Positions 52,992 through 62,438 are shown, counted from the first letter of the stretch. The stretch is 64,000 nucleotides of DNA from an uncultured Acidobacteriia bacterium (GCA_903929755.1 CAIYVZ010000043.1:1-64000); one strand, 5' to 3'. Notes: a model not told the origin generated them from the sequence alone. Numbers and translations: made by a program.

Positions 52992-53667
52992 TCTTTAGCT
53001 CCTGCTGCTTCTTTTCCAGAAGATCACGGACTTCCTGGATGGTGAGGTGAAGCTGTCTCAGTTCGGCGGCCGACCCGGCACGGATGCTTTGTACCAGATC
53101 TTCATTATCCGCCTTTTGCTTCTCCATTTTGTCGCGGAGAGCCTGCACGGTGGATTTCATGCTGGCCAGTTCTTCGTGGGCCGCCTGGATAGCCGCCTGG
53201 ATTTTGGCCTGCTCGTCGAAACGGGTCTTTTCCAACAGGTCCCGGAGAGCCTGTACGGTGGATTTCATACTGGCCAGTTCTTCGTGGGACGCCTGGATGG
53301 CCGCCTGGATTTTGGCCTGCTCGTCGAAACGGGTCTTTTCCAACAGGTCCCGGAGCGCCTGTACCGTTCCCTTCATATTGGCCACTTCTTCGTGGGAGGA
53401 GACCACTGCGGCCTGAATTTTGGCCTGCTCGTCAAAGCGGGCCTTTTCCAGCTGGTCGCGCATGGCGGAAATGGCCTGGCGAAGCTGCAAAACCTCATCG
53501 GCAGAGGTGGCAATGGCCTTCTGGATGCGTTCCTGCTCGCCGATTTTGGACTTCTCCAACGCTTCGCGCATGGCCTGCACGGTCTCGCGCAGTACCAGGA
53601 GTTCACTGTTTGCAGCGACGAGCGCCTGTTGCAGTTCTTCCTGGGGTGACTTAGAGGGAGTTTCCAC
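52978..53667 (-). CDS. Coiled-coil protein of six 36-residue repeats
   Basis: A 229-residue, fully helical protein. After a short N-terminus it is six consecutive 36-residue repeats; the middle ones read VVSSHEEVANMKGTVQALRD and IQASHEELASMKSTVQALRD followed by LEKTRFDEQAKIQAA. Repeats 3-5 are almost identical in DNA (108-bp periodicity at 53150-53365), indicating recent duplication. No known domain is seen. Its stop lies 14 bases inside the adenylate cyclase gene, so both are made from one mRNA and the protein is likely a scaffold or regulator of the cyclase. Confidence 0.82.
   Translation of the reverse strand: METPSKSPQEELQQALVAANSELLVLRETVQAMREALEKSKIGEQERIQKAIATSADEVLQLRQAISAMRDQLEKARFDEQAKIQAAVVSSHEEVANMKGTVQALRDLLEKTRFDEQAKIQAAIQASHEELASMKSTVQALRDLLEKTRFDEQAKIQAAIQAAHEELASMKSTVQALRDKMEKQKADNEDLVQSIRAGSAAELRQLHLTIQEVRDLLEKKQQELKNANG
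53150..53365 (-). repeat. Tandem 108-bp coding repeats
   Basis: Two full 108-base units, 53150-53257 and 53258-53365, differ at only a few bases, and similar but more diverged units flank them. Each encodes 36 residues of the coiled-coil protein. The in-frame period allows gain or loss of units without breaking the gene. Confidence 0.9.
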
Positions 53668-53691
53668 GACTATGTAGCTATTGTAAACCCT

Positions 53692-54228
53692 TCACTTTCT
53701 TCGAGATGTGAAAGTCTTACGGAATTTCTCCAGTTTCGGTACCACAACGAACAAGCAGTAAGGCTGGAACGGGTTTCTGTTGAGATAGTCCTGATGGTAC
53801 TCCTCGCCGGGCCAGAAGGTGGTTACCGGTTCCAGTGCCGTCACCACGGGCGACTCGAACGAGTTCCCGAAGGTCATTTCAGCGATGATCGCCTGGGAGG
53901 TTTCCAGCTGTGCCGGGGAATGGGTGAAGATGACGGAACGGTACTGAGTTCCTGCGTCGTTGCCCTGGCGGTTGAGGGTGGTGGGGTCGTGGATGACGAA
54001 GAAAATCTCCAGGATTTCACGGAAGGTGATTTCGTCGGGATCGAAAGTGACCTGCACAACTTCAACATGGCCGCTGGCACCGGAGCAGACTTCCCGGTAG
54101 GTGGGGTTGGGCGTCGGGCCGCCCATATAGCCGGAGACGGCGGAGATGACGCCCTTCGTCTCGCGGAAAACGGCTTCAAGGCACCAGAAGCAGCCTCCGC
54201 CCAAGGTAGTGATTTCGAGATCAGGCAT
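53692..54228 (-). CDS. msrA: Peptide-methionine (S)-S-oxide reductase
   Basis: A 178-residue enzyme that repairs oxidised methionine in proteins. The catalytic motif GGCFWCLEAVF (Cys13, with C16) and the substrate residues in GVISAVSGYMGG and GNDAGTQYRS are intact. It is cytosolic with no signal peptide. It diverges from the MetE-like gene with 24 bases between the start codons. Confidence 0.95.
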   Translation of the reverse strand: MPDLEITTLGGGCFWCLEAVFRETKGVISAVSGYMGGPTPNPTYREVCSGASGHVEVVQVTFDPDEITFREILEIFFVIHDPTTLNRQGNDAGTQYRSVIFTHSPAQLETSQAIIAEMTFGNSFESPVVTALEPVTTFWPGEEYHQDYLNRNPFQPYCLFVVVPKLEKFRKTFTSRRK

Positions 54229-54252
54229 GTTCTACCAGCTTAGAATGACAAT

Positions 54253-55254
54253 GTGATCCTCACCACCACAGTTGGTTCTTATCCCACGCCGGACTGGCTT
54301 GCAGCACTGCCCAGCGAACAGGCTCGCGAAGACGCGACCCGGGTTGTTTTCGATATTCAGCGGCAGGCCGGCATTGATTTACCCACGGACGGCGAGTTGT
54401 ATCGGTTCGATGTGAATCATCCGGACACAAACGGGATGATCGAGTACTTCATTCGGCCAATGGGCGGGATTCGGAATGAGCTGGGGCGGTCGGATTTCGA
54501 AGAATACGCCAGGCTGGAACAGATGAAGTTCCGCCGGAAGCCCGCCGCGGCGGTGGAAGGCCCGGTGAGCGAGGGTTCGCTGAATCTGCTGAACGATTGT
54601 GAAGCGGCTGCTAAGGTAGCGGGCGGCGACTTCAAGTTCACGGTGACCAGTCCGTACATGTTGTCGCGGAGTCTTCTGGACCGGCATTACCGGAACTTTG
54701 ATGATTTGACGATGGCGATAGCAGGGGTTTTGGCCGAGCAGGTTCGGGGGCTGCCGTGTTCGTGTCTGCAGGTGGACGAGGCGAATCTGCCGGGGAACCC
54801 GGATGATGCGGAACTGGCAGCGCGGTCAATGAACGTGGTGCTGGATGCGGTGACATCGAAGAACCGCGCGGTGCATTTATGCTTCGGGAACTACGGCGGG
54901 CAAACGATTCAGAAGGGCGAGTGGAAGCGGCTGATTGGGTTCCTGAATTCGCTGCATGTGGATCATTTGGTGCTGGAGTTGGCGCGGCGACCTGCGAGCG
55001 ATCTGGAAGCGCTGAAGGATATTGATCCGCGGATCAAGCTCGGCATCGGCGTGATTGATGTGAAGGACAACCACGTGGAGACCCCGGAGGAGATTGCACG
55101 GCGGATTGAAGCGGTGGATAACGCGGCGGGCGTGGGTCGTGTGGGCTGGATTCACCCGGACTGCGGGTTCTGGATGCTGAAGCGCTCCGTGGCGGACCGT
55201 AAAATTGCGGCGCTGGTGCCGGGACGTGATTTGTACCAGAGCGCGGGGAAATAA
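54253..55254 (+). CDS. MetE-like methyltransferase (core-MetE family)
   Basis: A 333-residue protein matching only the C-terminal catalytic barrel of cobalamin-independent methionine synthase; the N-terminal barrel is absent. The zinc ligands are conserved: VHLCFGN (H208, C210), ELARRP (E242) and HPDCGFW (C304). Core-MetE proteins transfer methyl groups to homocysteine from donors other than methyl-folate. The start is GTG 54253. Next to msrA it suggests methionine supply and repair are linked here. Its stop is five bases before hemW. Confidence 0.85.
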   Translation: MILTTTVGSYPTPDWLAALPSEQAREDATRVVFDIQRQAGIDLPTDGELYRFDVNHPDTNGMIEYFIRPMGGIRNELGRSDFEEYARLEQMKFRRKPAAAVEGPVSEGSLNLLNDCEAAAKVAGGDFKFTVTSPYMLSRSLLDRHYRNFDDLTMAIAGVLAEQVRGLPCSCLQVDEANLPGNPDDAELAARSMNVVLDAVTSKNRAVHLCFGNYGGQTIQKGEWKRLIGFLNSLHVDHLVLELARRPASDLEALKDIDPRIKLGIGVIDVKDNHVETPEEIARRIEAVDNAAGVGRVGWIHPDCGFWMLKRSVADRKIAALVPGRDLYQSAGK

Positions 55255-55259
55255 GGGCT

Positions 55260-56342
55260 TTGGCAGGCGTCTACATTTCGTGGCCGTTCTGCGCGCAGAA
55301 GTGTACCTACTGCAACTTCGCCTCCGGCGTCCAGCCGAAGGAGCTGGAGGCGAAGTATACGGAGGCCTTGCTGGCTGAGTTTGGCCGACATGAGTGGAAA
55401 TGGACGCCGGAGACGGTTTTTTTAGGGGGCGGGACGCCGAGTTCCATGTCGGGCGCGGAGCTGGGGCGATTGTTGGCCGCGCTGCCTGGAAAGCCGTGGA
55501 AGGAAGCGACGATTGAGACCGCTCCGGGGTCGGTGACTCGGGAGAAGGTGCGGGGCTGGCGCGCGGCGGGGATTAACCGGGTGAGCCTGGGAGTTCAGTC
55601 GTTTGTGAAGCAGGAGTTGGCCCGGACGGGGCGGCGGCATGATGCGGCTGTAGTGGAGGCCGAAATTGCGCTGCTTCGGGATGAGGGCATCAGCAACATC
55701 AATGTGGATTTGATTTCCGGGCTGCCTGGACAGACAGAGGCATCCTGGCGCGTGTCACTGGAGGCTTTGTTGGCGCTGGAGGTTCCACATGTATCGGTTT
55801 ACATGCTGGAAGTGGATGAGGACAGCCGACTGGGGCAAGAAATTCTGCTGGGCGGGAAGCGGTATGGGGCTTCAGATACGCCTTCGGACGATGTGATTGC
55901 CGGGTTCTATGAGATGGCGGTGGAGAAACTGGCCGAGGCGGGGATTGCGCGCTATGAGATCTCGAACTTCGCCCGGCCCGGCTGGGAGTCACTGCACAAT
56001 TTGAAGTACTGGAAGCGCGAGCCTTATGTGGGCTTTGGCTCGGACGCGCACTCGTTTGATGGTGGCGAACGGTGGCAGAATGTGGAGGCCGCGAAGGACT
56101 ATGTTGGGGCAGCGTCTCCCGTGGCGGAGCGCTCGGTGCCCAACGCTTTGGAAGAGCGGTTTTTTGTGGGCTTGCGACTCAGTTCAGGTGTGGTGCTGGA
56201 GCCGGGTGACCGGGAGCGGTACGGGGCAGTGATCGACCAGTTCCTGGCAGACGGCATGCTGGAACAGACGGATGGCGGTGTGCGGCTGACATCGCGTGGA
56301 ATTATGGTTTCGAACGAGATATTTCAGGAGTTTTTGACCTAA
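55260..56342 (+). CDS. hemW: HemW-like radical SAM protein
   Basis: A 360-residue radical SAM enzyme. The iron-sulfur motif [12 protein letters not shown] (C11, C15, C18) is at the very N-terminus, followed by [18 protein letters not shown] and [18 protein letters not shown]. HemW delivers or handles heme; it is not the coproporphyrinogen oxidase HemN, whose C-terminal part differs. The start is TTG 55260. The stop overlaps the next start (TAATG). Confidence 0.88.
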   Translation: MAGVYISWPFCAQKCTYCNFASGVQPKELEAKYTEALLAEFGRHEWKWTPETVFLGGGTPSSMSGAELGRLLAALPGKPWKEATIETAPGSVTREKVRGWRAAGINRVSLGVQSFVKQELARTGRRHDAAVVEAEIALLRDEGISNINVDLISGLPGQTEASWRVSLEALLALEVPHVSVYMLEVDEDSRLGQEILLGGKRYGASDTPSDDVIAGFYEMAVEKLAEAGIARYEISNFARPGWESLHNLKYWKREPYVGFGSDAHSFDGGERWQNVEAAKDYVGAASPVAERSVPNALEERFFVGLRLSSGVVLEPGDRERYGAVIDQFLADGMLEQTDGGVRLTSRGIMVSNEIFQEFLT

Positions 56343-57361
56343 TGATCGATTTGCGCAGCGATACCGTTACGAAGCCGAATGAGCAAATGCGCCGGGCAAT
56401 GGCGGAGGCAGAAGTTGGGGATGACGTTTATGGGGAAGACCCGACCGTAAATCGCCTGGAGGCCCGCGCGGCGGAGATTCTGGGGAAAGAAGCGGCGCTG
56501 TTTGTCCCGACCGGGACGATGGGCAATACGATCGGGATCAAACTGCTGACCGAGCACGGCCAGGAAGTGGTCTGCGACTCGCGGGCGCACATTCTGGACT
56601 GGGAATTGTCCATGCTGGCCTGGTTTTCGGGGTGTTTGATTCGGTCGGTGCCGACCGACACCGGTATTCTTACATGGGACGCGATCAAGAGCGTGGTGAA
56701 ACCGGTGGGGCCGCACTGGGCTCCGACGGGCGCGATTGAGATTGAGAATACGCACAACATGGGCGGCGGGCGGGTGTACCCGCAGGCCGTGATTGATGAG
56801 ATTTGCGATGAGGCGCATGCGTTGGGGGTGCCGGTCCACATGGATGGCGCGCGGTTGTTCAATGCGGCTGCGGCGGCGGGGCGTCCCGTGAGTGAACTTG
56901 TGGCGAAGGTGGATACCGTGACGTTCTGCCTGTCAAAGGCGCTGGGGGCTCCGGTGGGGTCCATGGTGGCCGGACCTCGGGCGCTGATGGATAAGGGCCG
57001 GTTGCTGAGGAAGCGACTGGGCGGCGGGATGCGGCAGGCAGGAGTTCTGGCGGCGGCGGGTTTGATTGCGCTGGAGGAAGGTCCGAAGGGGTTGCCGGCG
57101 GATCATGCCAATGCACAGTACATTGCGGGTCGGCTGGGCAAGATGGAACAGATCAGTGTGTTCCCGGTGGAGACGAATATCGTAATTTACGATGTTTCGG
57201 CGACGGGGAAGAGTTCGAAGGAGATCAGCGGGGCGTTGAAGGCTCGGGGCGTGCTGATGAACGGGTTTACGGATAAGCTGATGCGGGCGGTGACGCATCG
57301 AGATGTTAGCCGGGTGGAGTGTGAGACGGCTATGGATGTGTTGGAAGAAGTGGTCCGTTAG
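56342..57361 (+). CDS. ltaE: Low-specificity L-threonine aldolase
   Basis: A 339-residue PLP enzyme that cleaves L-threonine or L-allo-threonine to glycine and acetaldehyde. The N-terminus [20 protein letters not shown] is family-typical; PLP-binding sites include [18 protein letters not shown] and the lysine in [13 protein letters not shown] (K199). A Gly-rich loop [10 protein letters not shown] follows. It overlaps hemW by one base. Confidence 0.92.
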   Translation: MIDLRSDTVTKPNEQMRRAMAEAEVGDDVYGEDPTVNRLEARAAEILGKEAALFVPTGTMGNTIGIKLLTEHGQEVVCDSRAHILDWELSMLAWFSGCLIRSVPTDTGILTWDAIKSVVKPVGPHWAPTGAIEIENTHNMGGGRVYPQAVIDEICDEAHALGVPVHMDGARLFNAAAAAGRPVSELVAKVDTVTFCLSKALGAPVGSMVAGPRALMDKGRLLRKRLGGGMRQAGVLAAAGLIALEEGPKGLPADHANAQYIAGRLGKMEQISVFPVETNIVIYDVSATGKSSKEISGALKARGVLMNGFTDKLMRAVTHRDVSRVECETAMDVLEEVVR

Positions 57362-57391
57362 AAAACTGCGATACGCTTTAGGCAGGCGCGT

Positions 57392-57649
57392 ATGATTATC
57401 GAAATTCACGACGCGGATATTGAAGCCAGGCTTGCGAAACAGATCAACGCCACCGGCGCGAGTACGGCGGTTCGCGCTTTGGAGCGCCTGCTGGAGACGC
57501 AGGAAGAGCAGGATCGGTGGCTACTGGAAAATCGCGCGCTCATTAATTCGCGGATTCGGCGCGGAATTGAACAGCTGGAGCGCGGTGAGGGGATTCCCGA
57601 AGACCAACTCGATGAGCAGCTTGAGAGGCTGAAAAGACTGCCTGGATGA
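57392..57649 (+). CDS. ParD-like antitoxin
   Basis: An 85-residue protein. The second half, RGIEQLERGEGIPEDQLDEQ, is the conserved tail of ParD-like/Phd-like antitoxins that bind ParE; the first half is a weak ribbon-helix-helix (MIIEIHDADIEARLAKQI). It overlaps the toxin ATG by 4 bases (57646-57649), the usual layout of a ParDE pair. It would neutralise the toxin and repress the operon. With the toxin broken, its role may be lost. Confidence 0.72.
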   Translation: MIIEIHDADIEARLAKQINATGASTAVRALERLLETQEEQDRWLLENRALINSRIRRGIEQLERGEGIPEDQLDEQLERLKRLPG

Positions 57650-57921
57650 GACGCAGGTACATCCTGTCGCCGGATGCCGTTCTGGATCTGGCAGGGATTT
57701 AGCGTCACGTCCGAAAGAACGCCAGCGTTGAAATGGCGGATCGGGTTGAAGCGGTAATCCGCCAGAAGTTTGTTTACTTGTCGGGGACGCCGGGCGGCGG
57801 GCATTGGCGGAAAGATCTGACAGATGAACCAGTAAGATTCTTCGCGGGATATTCGTGGCTTATTGTGTTCCTGCCAGACACCAAACCGTTGCAGATTGTG
57901 GCGATTCTCCACGGCCATTGA
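57646..57921 (+). pseudogene. ParE-like toxin interrupted by in-frame TAG
   Basis: The 91-codon frame starts with RRYILSPDAVLDLAGI and, after TAG at 57700-57702, continues as RHVRKNASVEMADRVEAVIR, then GGGHWRKDLTDEPVRFFAGY and LPDTKPLQIVAILHG. This is the ParE/RelE fold. The stop sits where family members have Trp in a DLxxIWxYI motif, so a single G-to-A change (TGG to TAG) explains it. The remaining reading frame is otherwise intact, so the loss is recent, or the codon is suppressed. A fragment from ATG 57733 lacks the first helix. Confidence 0.75.
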
Positions 57922-57955
57922 GACGTGGAGAATCGCCTAATAGAACACCGGTGAC

Positions 57956-58921
57956 TTACTTGCCCAGGTACTTCGCCAGATCGGGGTGGAGGAGTTTTTT
58001 GATGTCCTCTTTGTCGAGATCGGCTTTGGTGACCACTACCGCCGTCAGGTCGATTTGCTTGGTGGGCGACCCTCCGTTGAGCTTTTCGCTGACCGCTTTC
58101 ACGGCTTCGTAACCGATCTTGAAAGGGTCCTGGGCGATGAGGGCGTCAATGGTGCCATTCGCCAGATCTTCCACCAGACCGTCGCTCGAATCGAAGCCGA
58201 CGAACTTCAGTTTTCCCGCCAGATTGCGGGACTTCACGGCCTGCGAAACGCCTACCGACGACGGCTCGGAGGAAGCGAAGATGCCGACGAGTTCGGGGTG
58301 CGCGGTGAGAATGTTTTCCGCCGACGCCATGGCTTTCGCGCGGTTCGACATGGAGAACTGCTCGGCCACGATTTTGACATCGGGGAATTCAGTCTTGATG
58401 GCGTCCTGAAAGCCGCGTTCACGGTCCATGGTGGACGCGCTGCCGGGGGCGTTTGACACCATCGCGACCGGTCCCTTGCCTCCGATGAGTTTCGCGAGCT
58501 GCCGTGCTCCCAGTTGACCGGCCTGGTAGTTGTTGGTGGCGACGAAGGAGACGTAATTGGTGGAATCCAGACCGGAATCGAAGACGACGACCGGAACGCT
58601 GGCTTTGGCAGCGCGGTCGAGGGACGCATTCAGGATCGTCTTGTCGGCGGCTGCGACCACGATGCCATCGACGTGTTTATTCATCATGGAATCGAAGATT
58701 TCGAGCTGGCGGCTGTAGTCGGTTTCGTTCGGCGGACCGTCCCACAAGATTTCCAGCTTGAATTCCTGGCCTGCGGCGACGGCACCGGCGTGAACGGTCT
58801 GCCAGAAGACGTGAGCGGTCCCCTTGGGGATGACGGCAACGCGCCGCTTCTGCTCGCGGTTACAGCCCGCGAGCAGAATGGCACCAAGCCCGAGCGCAAG
58901 GAGCAGGCGATTACATTGCAC
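57956..58921 (-). CDS. Sugar-type ABC substrate-binding lipoprotein
   Basis: A 321-residue periplasmic binding protein of the ribose/LacI type (Peripla_BP_4). The lipoprotein signal ends LLAGC (Cys20), followed by RRVAVIPKGTAHVFWQTVHA and IVVAAADKTILNASLDRA. The hinge VVVFDSGLDSTNYVSFVA and SSVGVSQAVKSRN are typical. GTG 58921 is chosen for its GGAGG at five bases. No permease or ATPase gene is adjacent, so it either works with a distant transporter or as a sensor. It overlaps the SDR stop by 11 bases. Confidence 0.85.
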   Translation of the reverse strand: MQCNRLLLALGLGAILLAGCNREQKRRVAVIPKGTAHVFWQTVHAGAVAAGQEFKLEILWDGPPNETDYSRQLEIFDSMMNKHVDGIVVAAADKTILNASLDRAAKASVPVVVFDSGLDSTNYVSFVATNNYQAGQLGARQLAKLIGGKGPVAMVSNAPGSASTMDRERGFQDAIKTEFPDVKIVAEQFSMSNRAKAMASAENILTAHPELVGIFASSEPSSVGVSQAVKSRNLAGKLKFVGFDSSDGLVEDLANGTIDALIAQDPFKIGYEAVKAVSEKLNGGSPTKQIDLTAVVVTKADLDKEDIKKLLHPDLAKYLGK

Positions 58922-59669
58922 ACCAGCCTCCGTCAATCAGAATGTCGGTACCGGTAATGAAACCGGCGTTGTCACTGCAAAGGAAGGCGGCGAGCGCACC
59001 GATTTCTTCCACTTGGCCCCAACGGCCAACCGGAATTTTGGCGACGAACTGAGCGTTGAGTTCCGGGTTGTTGAGGATAGGTGTGTTCATTTCAGTGGCG
59101 AAGGGCCCAGGGCTGATGCCATTCACCGTGATGCCTTCGCGGGCCAGTTCCAGCGCCAGGGCCTTGGTGATGCCGAGCAGCGCGAACTTGGTGGAGGAGT
59201 AGAGCGACCGCTGGGGCATGGACACGTGGGCCATGATCGACGTCATGTTGATGATGCGGCCGTAACCGGTGCCCTTCATGTGCGGCACAAAGGCCTTGCA
59301 CATGAGGAAAACACTGGTGACGTTGGTGTCCTGAACGGCCTGCCATTCGGCGAGCGTGAAGTCCTCAATGTTCTTGCGGTTGTTGGTACCCGCATTGTTG
59401 ATGAGGATCTGGACCTTGCCCACGGAGGCGGAAATGGCCCCTTCGAGGGCAACGACCTGGTCTTCCTGGGTAATGTCGGCGGCGAAGACAGAGGCGGTAC
59501 CGCCAACGGCGCGAACTTCTTCGGCAACCGATTCCAGCTTCGCTTTATCGCGGGCGACGAGGATGAGGTGCGCCCCTTGTGCGCCAAGCGCGACGGCCAT
59601 GGCGCGGCCAAGGCCCTTACTGGAACCGGTGATGAGAGCGTTGCGCCCTTGCAAACTTTGCGTGTTCAT
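58911..59669 (-). CDS. SDR-family oxidoreductase
   Basis: A 252-residue classical short-chain dehydrogenase. Cofactor motif ALITGSSKGLGRAMAVAL (12-29), NNAGTNN (91-97), catalytic Ser in INMTSIMAHVSM and YSSTKFALLG (YxxxK). It fits gluconate/2-deoxygluconate dehydrogenases as well as ketoacyl-ACP reductases; the substrate is unknown. It overlaps the binding-protein gene, suggesting a sugar-related dehydrogenase. Confidence 0.88.
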   Translation of the reverse strand: MNTQSLQGRNALITGSSKGLGRAMAVALGAQGAHLILVARDKAKLESVAEEVRAVGGTASVFAADITQEDQVVALEGAISASVGKVQILINNAGTNNRKNIEDFTLAEWQAVQDTNVTSVFLMCKAFVPHMKGTGYGRIINMTSIMAHVSMPQRSLYSSTKFALLGITKALALELAREGITVNGISPGPFATEMNTPILNNPELNAQFVAKIPVGRWGQVEEIGALAAFLCSDNAGFITGTDILIDGGWCAM

Positions 59670-59786
59670 AGGAGTTGAGAGTGTAAATTCAGGTCGAACC
59701 CGGAATTGTACCAGGTGAGCAACATCCGTTGCGGAAGCAAGCGCGCCGTAGCCCCTGACGGGGTAGCATAAAACGAGCCAAGCCCC

Positions 59787-61424
59787 ATGCCAGACCTGCA
59801 GATTTTAACCCCCGATGGCAATAGCCGGATCGTGCCTCTTGACACCGAACGACTCACCATTGGCAGGTCCAGTGCCAGTGATTTGAGCTTTCCGGAGGAC
59901 AACGGGCTGTCGCGGCAGCACTTGTCGATTGAGCGCACGGGCGAGGGCTGGGCTCTGTCGGATCTGGCAAGTAAGAACGGTACCATTTTGAACGGCAACC
60001 GGGTCAGCGCGAAAACGCCGCTAAAGGCCGGGGACCGGATTATGGCCGGGCACCTGATACTGGTTTACGACGGCAACACGATTCGGCAGACGAAGCCGGT
60101 GGTAATTTTCGACCCGAACCAGGATAACGAAGGGGAAGAACAGACCAGTTCCTCCACCGTGATCACCAACCTGGAAGGTGCCATTCGTACGGACCGGGGT
60201 GATGCGGCTGGCGTGGCGGCAGCGCAGATTTCGGCCCTGGTTCGAGCCGGGAACGAACTCTCGGGCCACCGCCCCCTCCCGGAACTGTTCCGCTTCATTC
60301 TGGATCTGGCGATTGGAGCCGTGAAGGCCGACCGCGGCGTGCTGTTGACCATTGAAGACAGCGACCTGGTGGTGAGGGCGAATAAGGGCGAAGGTTTCCG
60401 GATCAGTTCCACGGTGCGGGACAGGGTTTTGACCTCCGGCGCGTCCGTGCTGGTACGCGACACCTCGATTGACGATGCTTTCCGCGAGCGGAGAAGCATT
60501 GTGGAACAGAATATCCGGACGCTGATGGCTGTGCCGCTCCAAACGCGGGACCAGATTATTGGCATAATCTATGTGGATTCGCCCTCCCTGCTGCGCGAGT
60601 TTACGCGCGACGACCTGAATTTGCTCACCGTGATGGCGAACGTGGCGGCCATCCGTATTGAACAGTCGCGGTTTGCCGAAATGGAGCAGGCGAGAAAGCT
60701 GCTGGCCCGGGATCTGGAGCAAGCGGCCGAGATTCAGCGCCAGTTCCTGCCGGGGACCGCACCTCCGGTTGCCGGGCTGGATCTGGCCGGGCACAACGCG
60801 CCTTGCCGGACGGTGGGCGGCGACTATTACGACTTCTTCCCTTACGAAAACGGGCGCGTGGCGATGGTGCTGGGCGATGTTTCAGGCAAAGGGATGCCGG
60901 CCAGCCTGCTGATGATGGGCCTGCAGGCTCGCGTGGAAGTTTTGGCCGAAGAGCCGCGGGATCTGGCGCAGGTGATGACGAAGCTAAATCGCATCACGGC
61001 GGCAAACTGCCCTTCGAACCGCTTTATTACCCTGTTTTTCTGCATTCTGGATGGCGAGACCGGCGAACTGACGTACTGCAACGCCGGACACAATCCGCCG
61101 GTGATTGTGCGGGCGGATGGATCCGCAGAACTACTGCCGGGTGGCGGGCCGGTGATCGGGATTATCGGGTCGATTGAATACACGGCGCTGAAGGCACACC
61201 TGAACAGTGGCGACACGCTGGTAATCTACAGCGACGGCGTGACGGAAGCGACAAGCCCGCAGGACGAAGAGTTTGAGACGGACCGTTTGGGCGCCGCAGT
61301 TGCGTCCGTGAGGGAGCAATCGGCCGAGAAAATTTTGGCCGAGATCAACCGGGCTGTGGCGGAGTTTACGGTGGGCGCACCGCCGAGCGACGATATTACC
61401 GTGATTGTCGCCAAGAGGTTATAG
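59787..61424 (+). CDS. FHA-GAF-SpoIIE phosphatase
   Basis: A 545-residue signalling protein. An N-terminal FHA domain (10-95: LTIGRSSASDLSFPEDNGLS, SKNGTILNGNRV) binds phosphothreonine; a GAF domain (around 160-300) follows, then a PP2C/RsbU-type phosphatase (about 330-545) with metal motifs TVGGDYYDFF, LGDVSGKGMPA, CNAGHNPPV and YSDGVTEA. RsbU-like enzymes free an anti-anti-sigma factor by dephosphorylation. No anti-sigma gene is adjacent. A short GC hairpin (59752-59768) precedes the start. Confidence 0.92.
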   Translation: MPDLQILTPDGNSRIVPLDTERLTIGRSSASDLSFPEDNGLSRQHLSIERTGEGWALSDLASKNGTILNGNRVSAKTPLKAGDRIMAGHLILVYDGNTIRQTKPVVIFDPNQDNEGEEQTSSSTVITNLEGAIRTDRGDAAGVAAAQISALVRAGNELSGHRPLPELFRFILDLAIGAVKADRGVLLTIEDSDLVVRANKGEGFRISSTVRDRVLTSGASVLVRDTSIDDAFRERRSIVEQNIRTLMAVPLQTRDQIIGIIYVDSPSLLREFTRDDLNLLTVMANVAAIRIEQSRFAEMEQARKLLARDLEQAAEIQRQFLPGTAPPVAGLDLAGHNAPCRTVGGDYYDFFPYENGRVAMVLGDVSGKGMPASLLMMGLQARVEVLAEEPRDLAQVMTKLNRITAANCPSNRFITLFFCILDGETGELTYCNAGHNPPVIVRADGSAELLPGGGPVIGIIGSIEYTALKAHLNSGDTLVIYSDGVTEATSPQDEEFETDRLGAAVASVREQSAEKILAEINRAVAEFTVGAPPSDDITVIVAKRL

Positions 61425-61430
61425 AGAGAT

Positions 61431-62438
61431 ATGAACGTTGGGTTGCTTGGGCTGGGATTTATGGGCGCTACACACGCGAAGGCCTGGGGCCAGGTTCCGG
61501 ACGTGCGACTGGCTGCGGTGATGAGTTCGGATGAGCGAAAGCTCTCGGGCGATCTGGTGGGAATTGAAGGCAACCTGGGGAATCAGGGTGAGCAGTTGGA
61601 TTTCAGCGCGACCGCGAAGTACCGAACGGTAGCGGACATCCTGGCCGATCCTCAGGTGGAGGCCGTAGATATTTGTCTTCCCACGGACCTGCACGCTTCC
61701 GTGGCACGGGCGGCGCTGGCTGCCGGCAAGCATGTTTTGGTAGAAAAGCCGATCGCGCTGGACCCGGCAGAGGCCGAGGCACTGGTGGCGCAGGCTGCCG
61801 CAGCAGGCAAGATTCTGATGGCCGGGCAGGTGCTGCGTTTTGTACCTTCGTACCTGGCGTTGCGCGAACAACTGGCCACCAGCGGCCCGATCCGGGCTGC
61901 ATTTTTCCGGCGGCGGTGTTCGGCACCCGCGTGGAGCAAATGGCTGGCGGATCCGGCGAAGAGCGGCGGGGGCGTGTTCGATCTGCTGATCCATGACGTG
62001 GATTACTGCATTTCGCTGTGGGGCGTGCCAACGTCCGTGCGGGCTTCCGGTTACGAAGACATGGCGGCTGGCATCGACTGGATTCATGCCGAGTTGCGGT
62101 ACCCTGGGCTGGGGCCCGTAGTGATCACGGGCGGATGGCACCATCCGAAGTCATATCCGTTTTCCATGGAATTCACGGTGGTGGCGGAAGCCGCTACCTA
62201 CGAGTGGCCGTTCGGCGGAGCGGTGGTGAAGCGCTACGGCGCGGATGGCGAAGCCACCGATGTCGCACTGACCGAGGCCGACGCGTTCGCGGCGGAGTTG
62301 GCGTATTTCGCAGATTGTGTTACCAAGGGACATCAGCCGGATTTTTGTCCGCCATCGCAATCGGCGGCTTCGGTGCGGGTGATGATGCAGATGCTGGAGT
62401 CGCGGAAGCGACAGGGAGAAGAGATTTTATGCCGCTAG
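61431..62438 (+). CDS. Gfo/Idh/MocA-family oxidoreductase
   Basis: A 335-residue NAD(P)-dependent enzyme. The Rossmann start VGLLGLGFMGATHAKAW (3-19), the EKPIALDPAEAEALV motif (around 104) and a C-terminal substrate domain (RRRCSAPAWSKWL) are conserved. It oxidises or reduces a sugar or inositol derivative. It follows the phosphatase by 6 bases and overlaps the next gene by 10, so they are one transcript. Confidence 0.9.
   Translation: MNVGLLGLGFMGATHAKAWGQVPDVRLAAVMSSDERKLSGDLVGIEGNLGNQGEQLDFSATAKYRTVADILADPQVEAVDICLPTDLHASVARAALAAGKHVLVEKPIALDPAEAEALVAQAAAAGKILMAGQVLRFVPSYLALREQLATSGPIRAAFFRRRCSAPAWSKWLADPAKSGGGVFDLLIHDVDYCISLWGVPTSVRASGYEDMAAGIDWIHAELRYPGLGPVVITGGWHHPKSYPFSMEFTVVAEAATYEWPFGGAVVKRYGADGEATDVALTEADAFAAELAYFADCVTKGHQPDFCPPSQSAASVRVMMQMLESRKRQGEEILCR

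Noticed and set aside
53150-53365. Possible CRISPR-like repeats
   Set aside because: Units are 108 bases long without spacers and are in frame in a coding gene.
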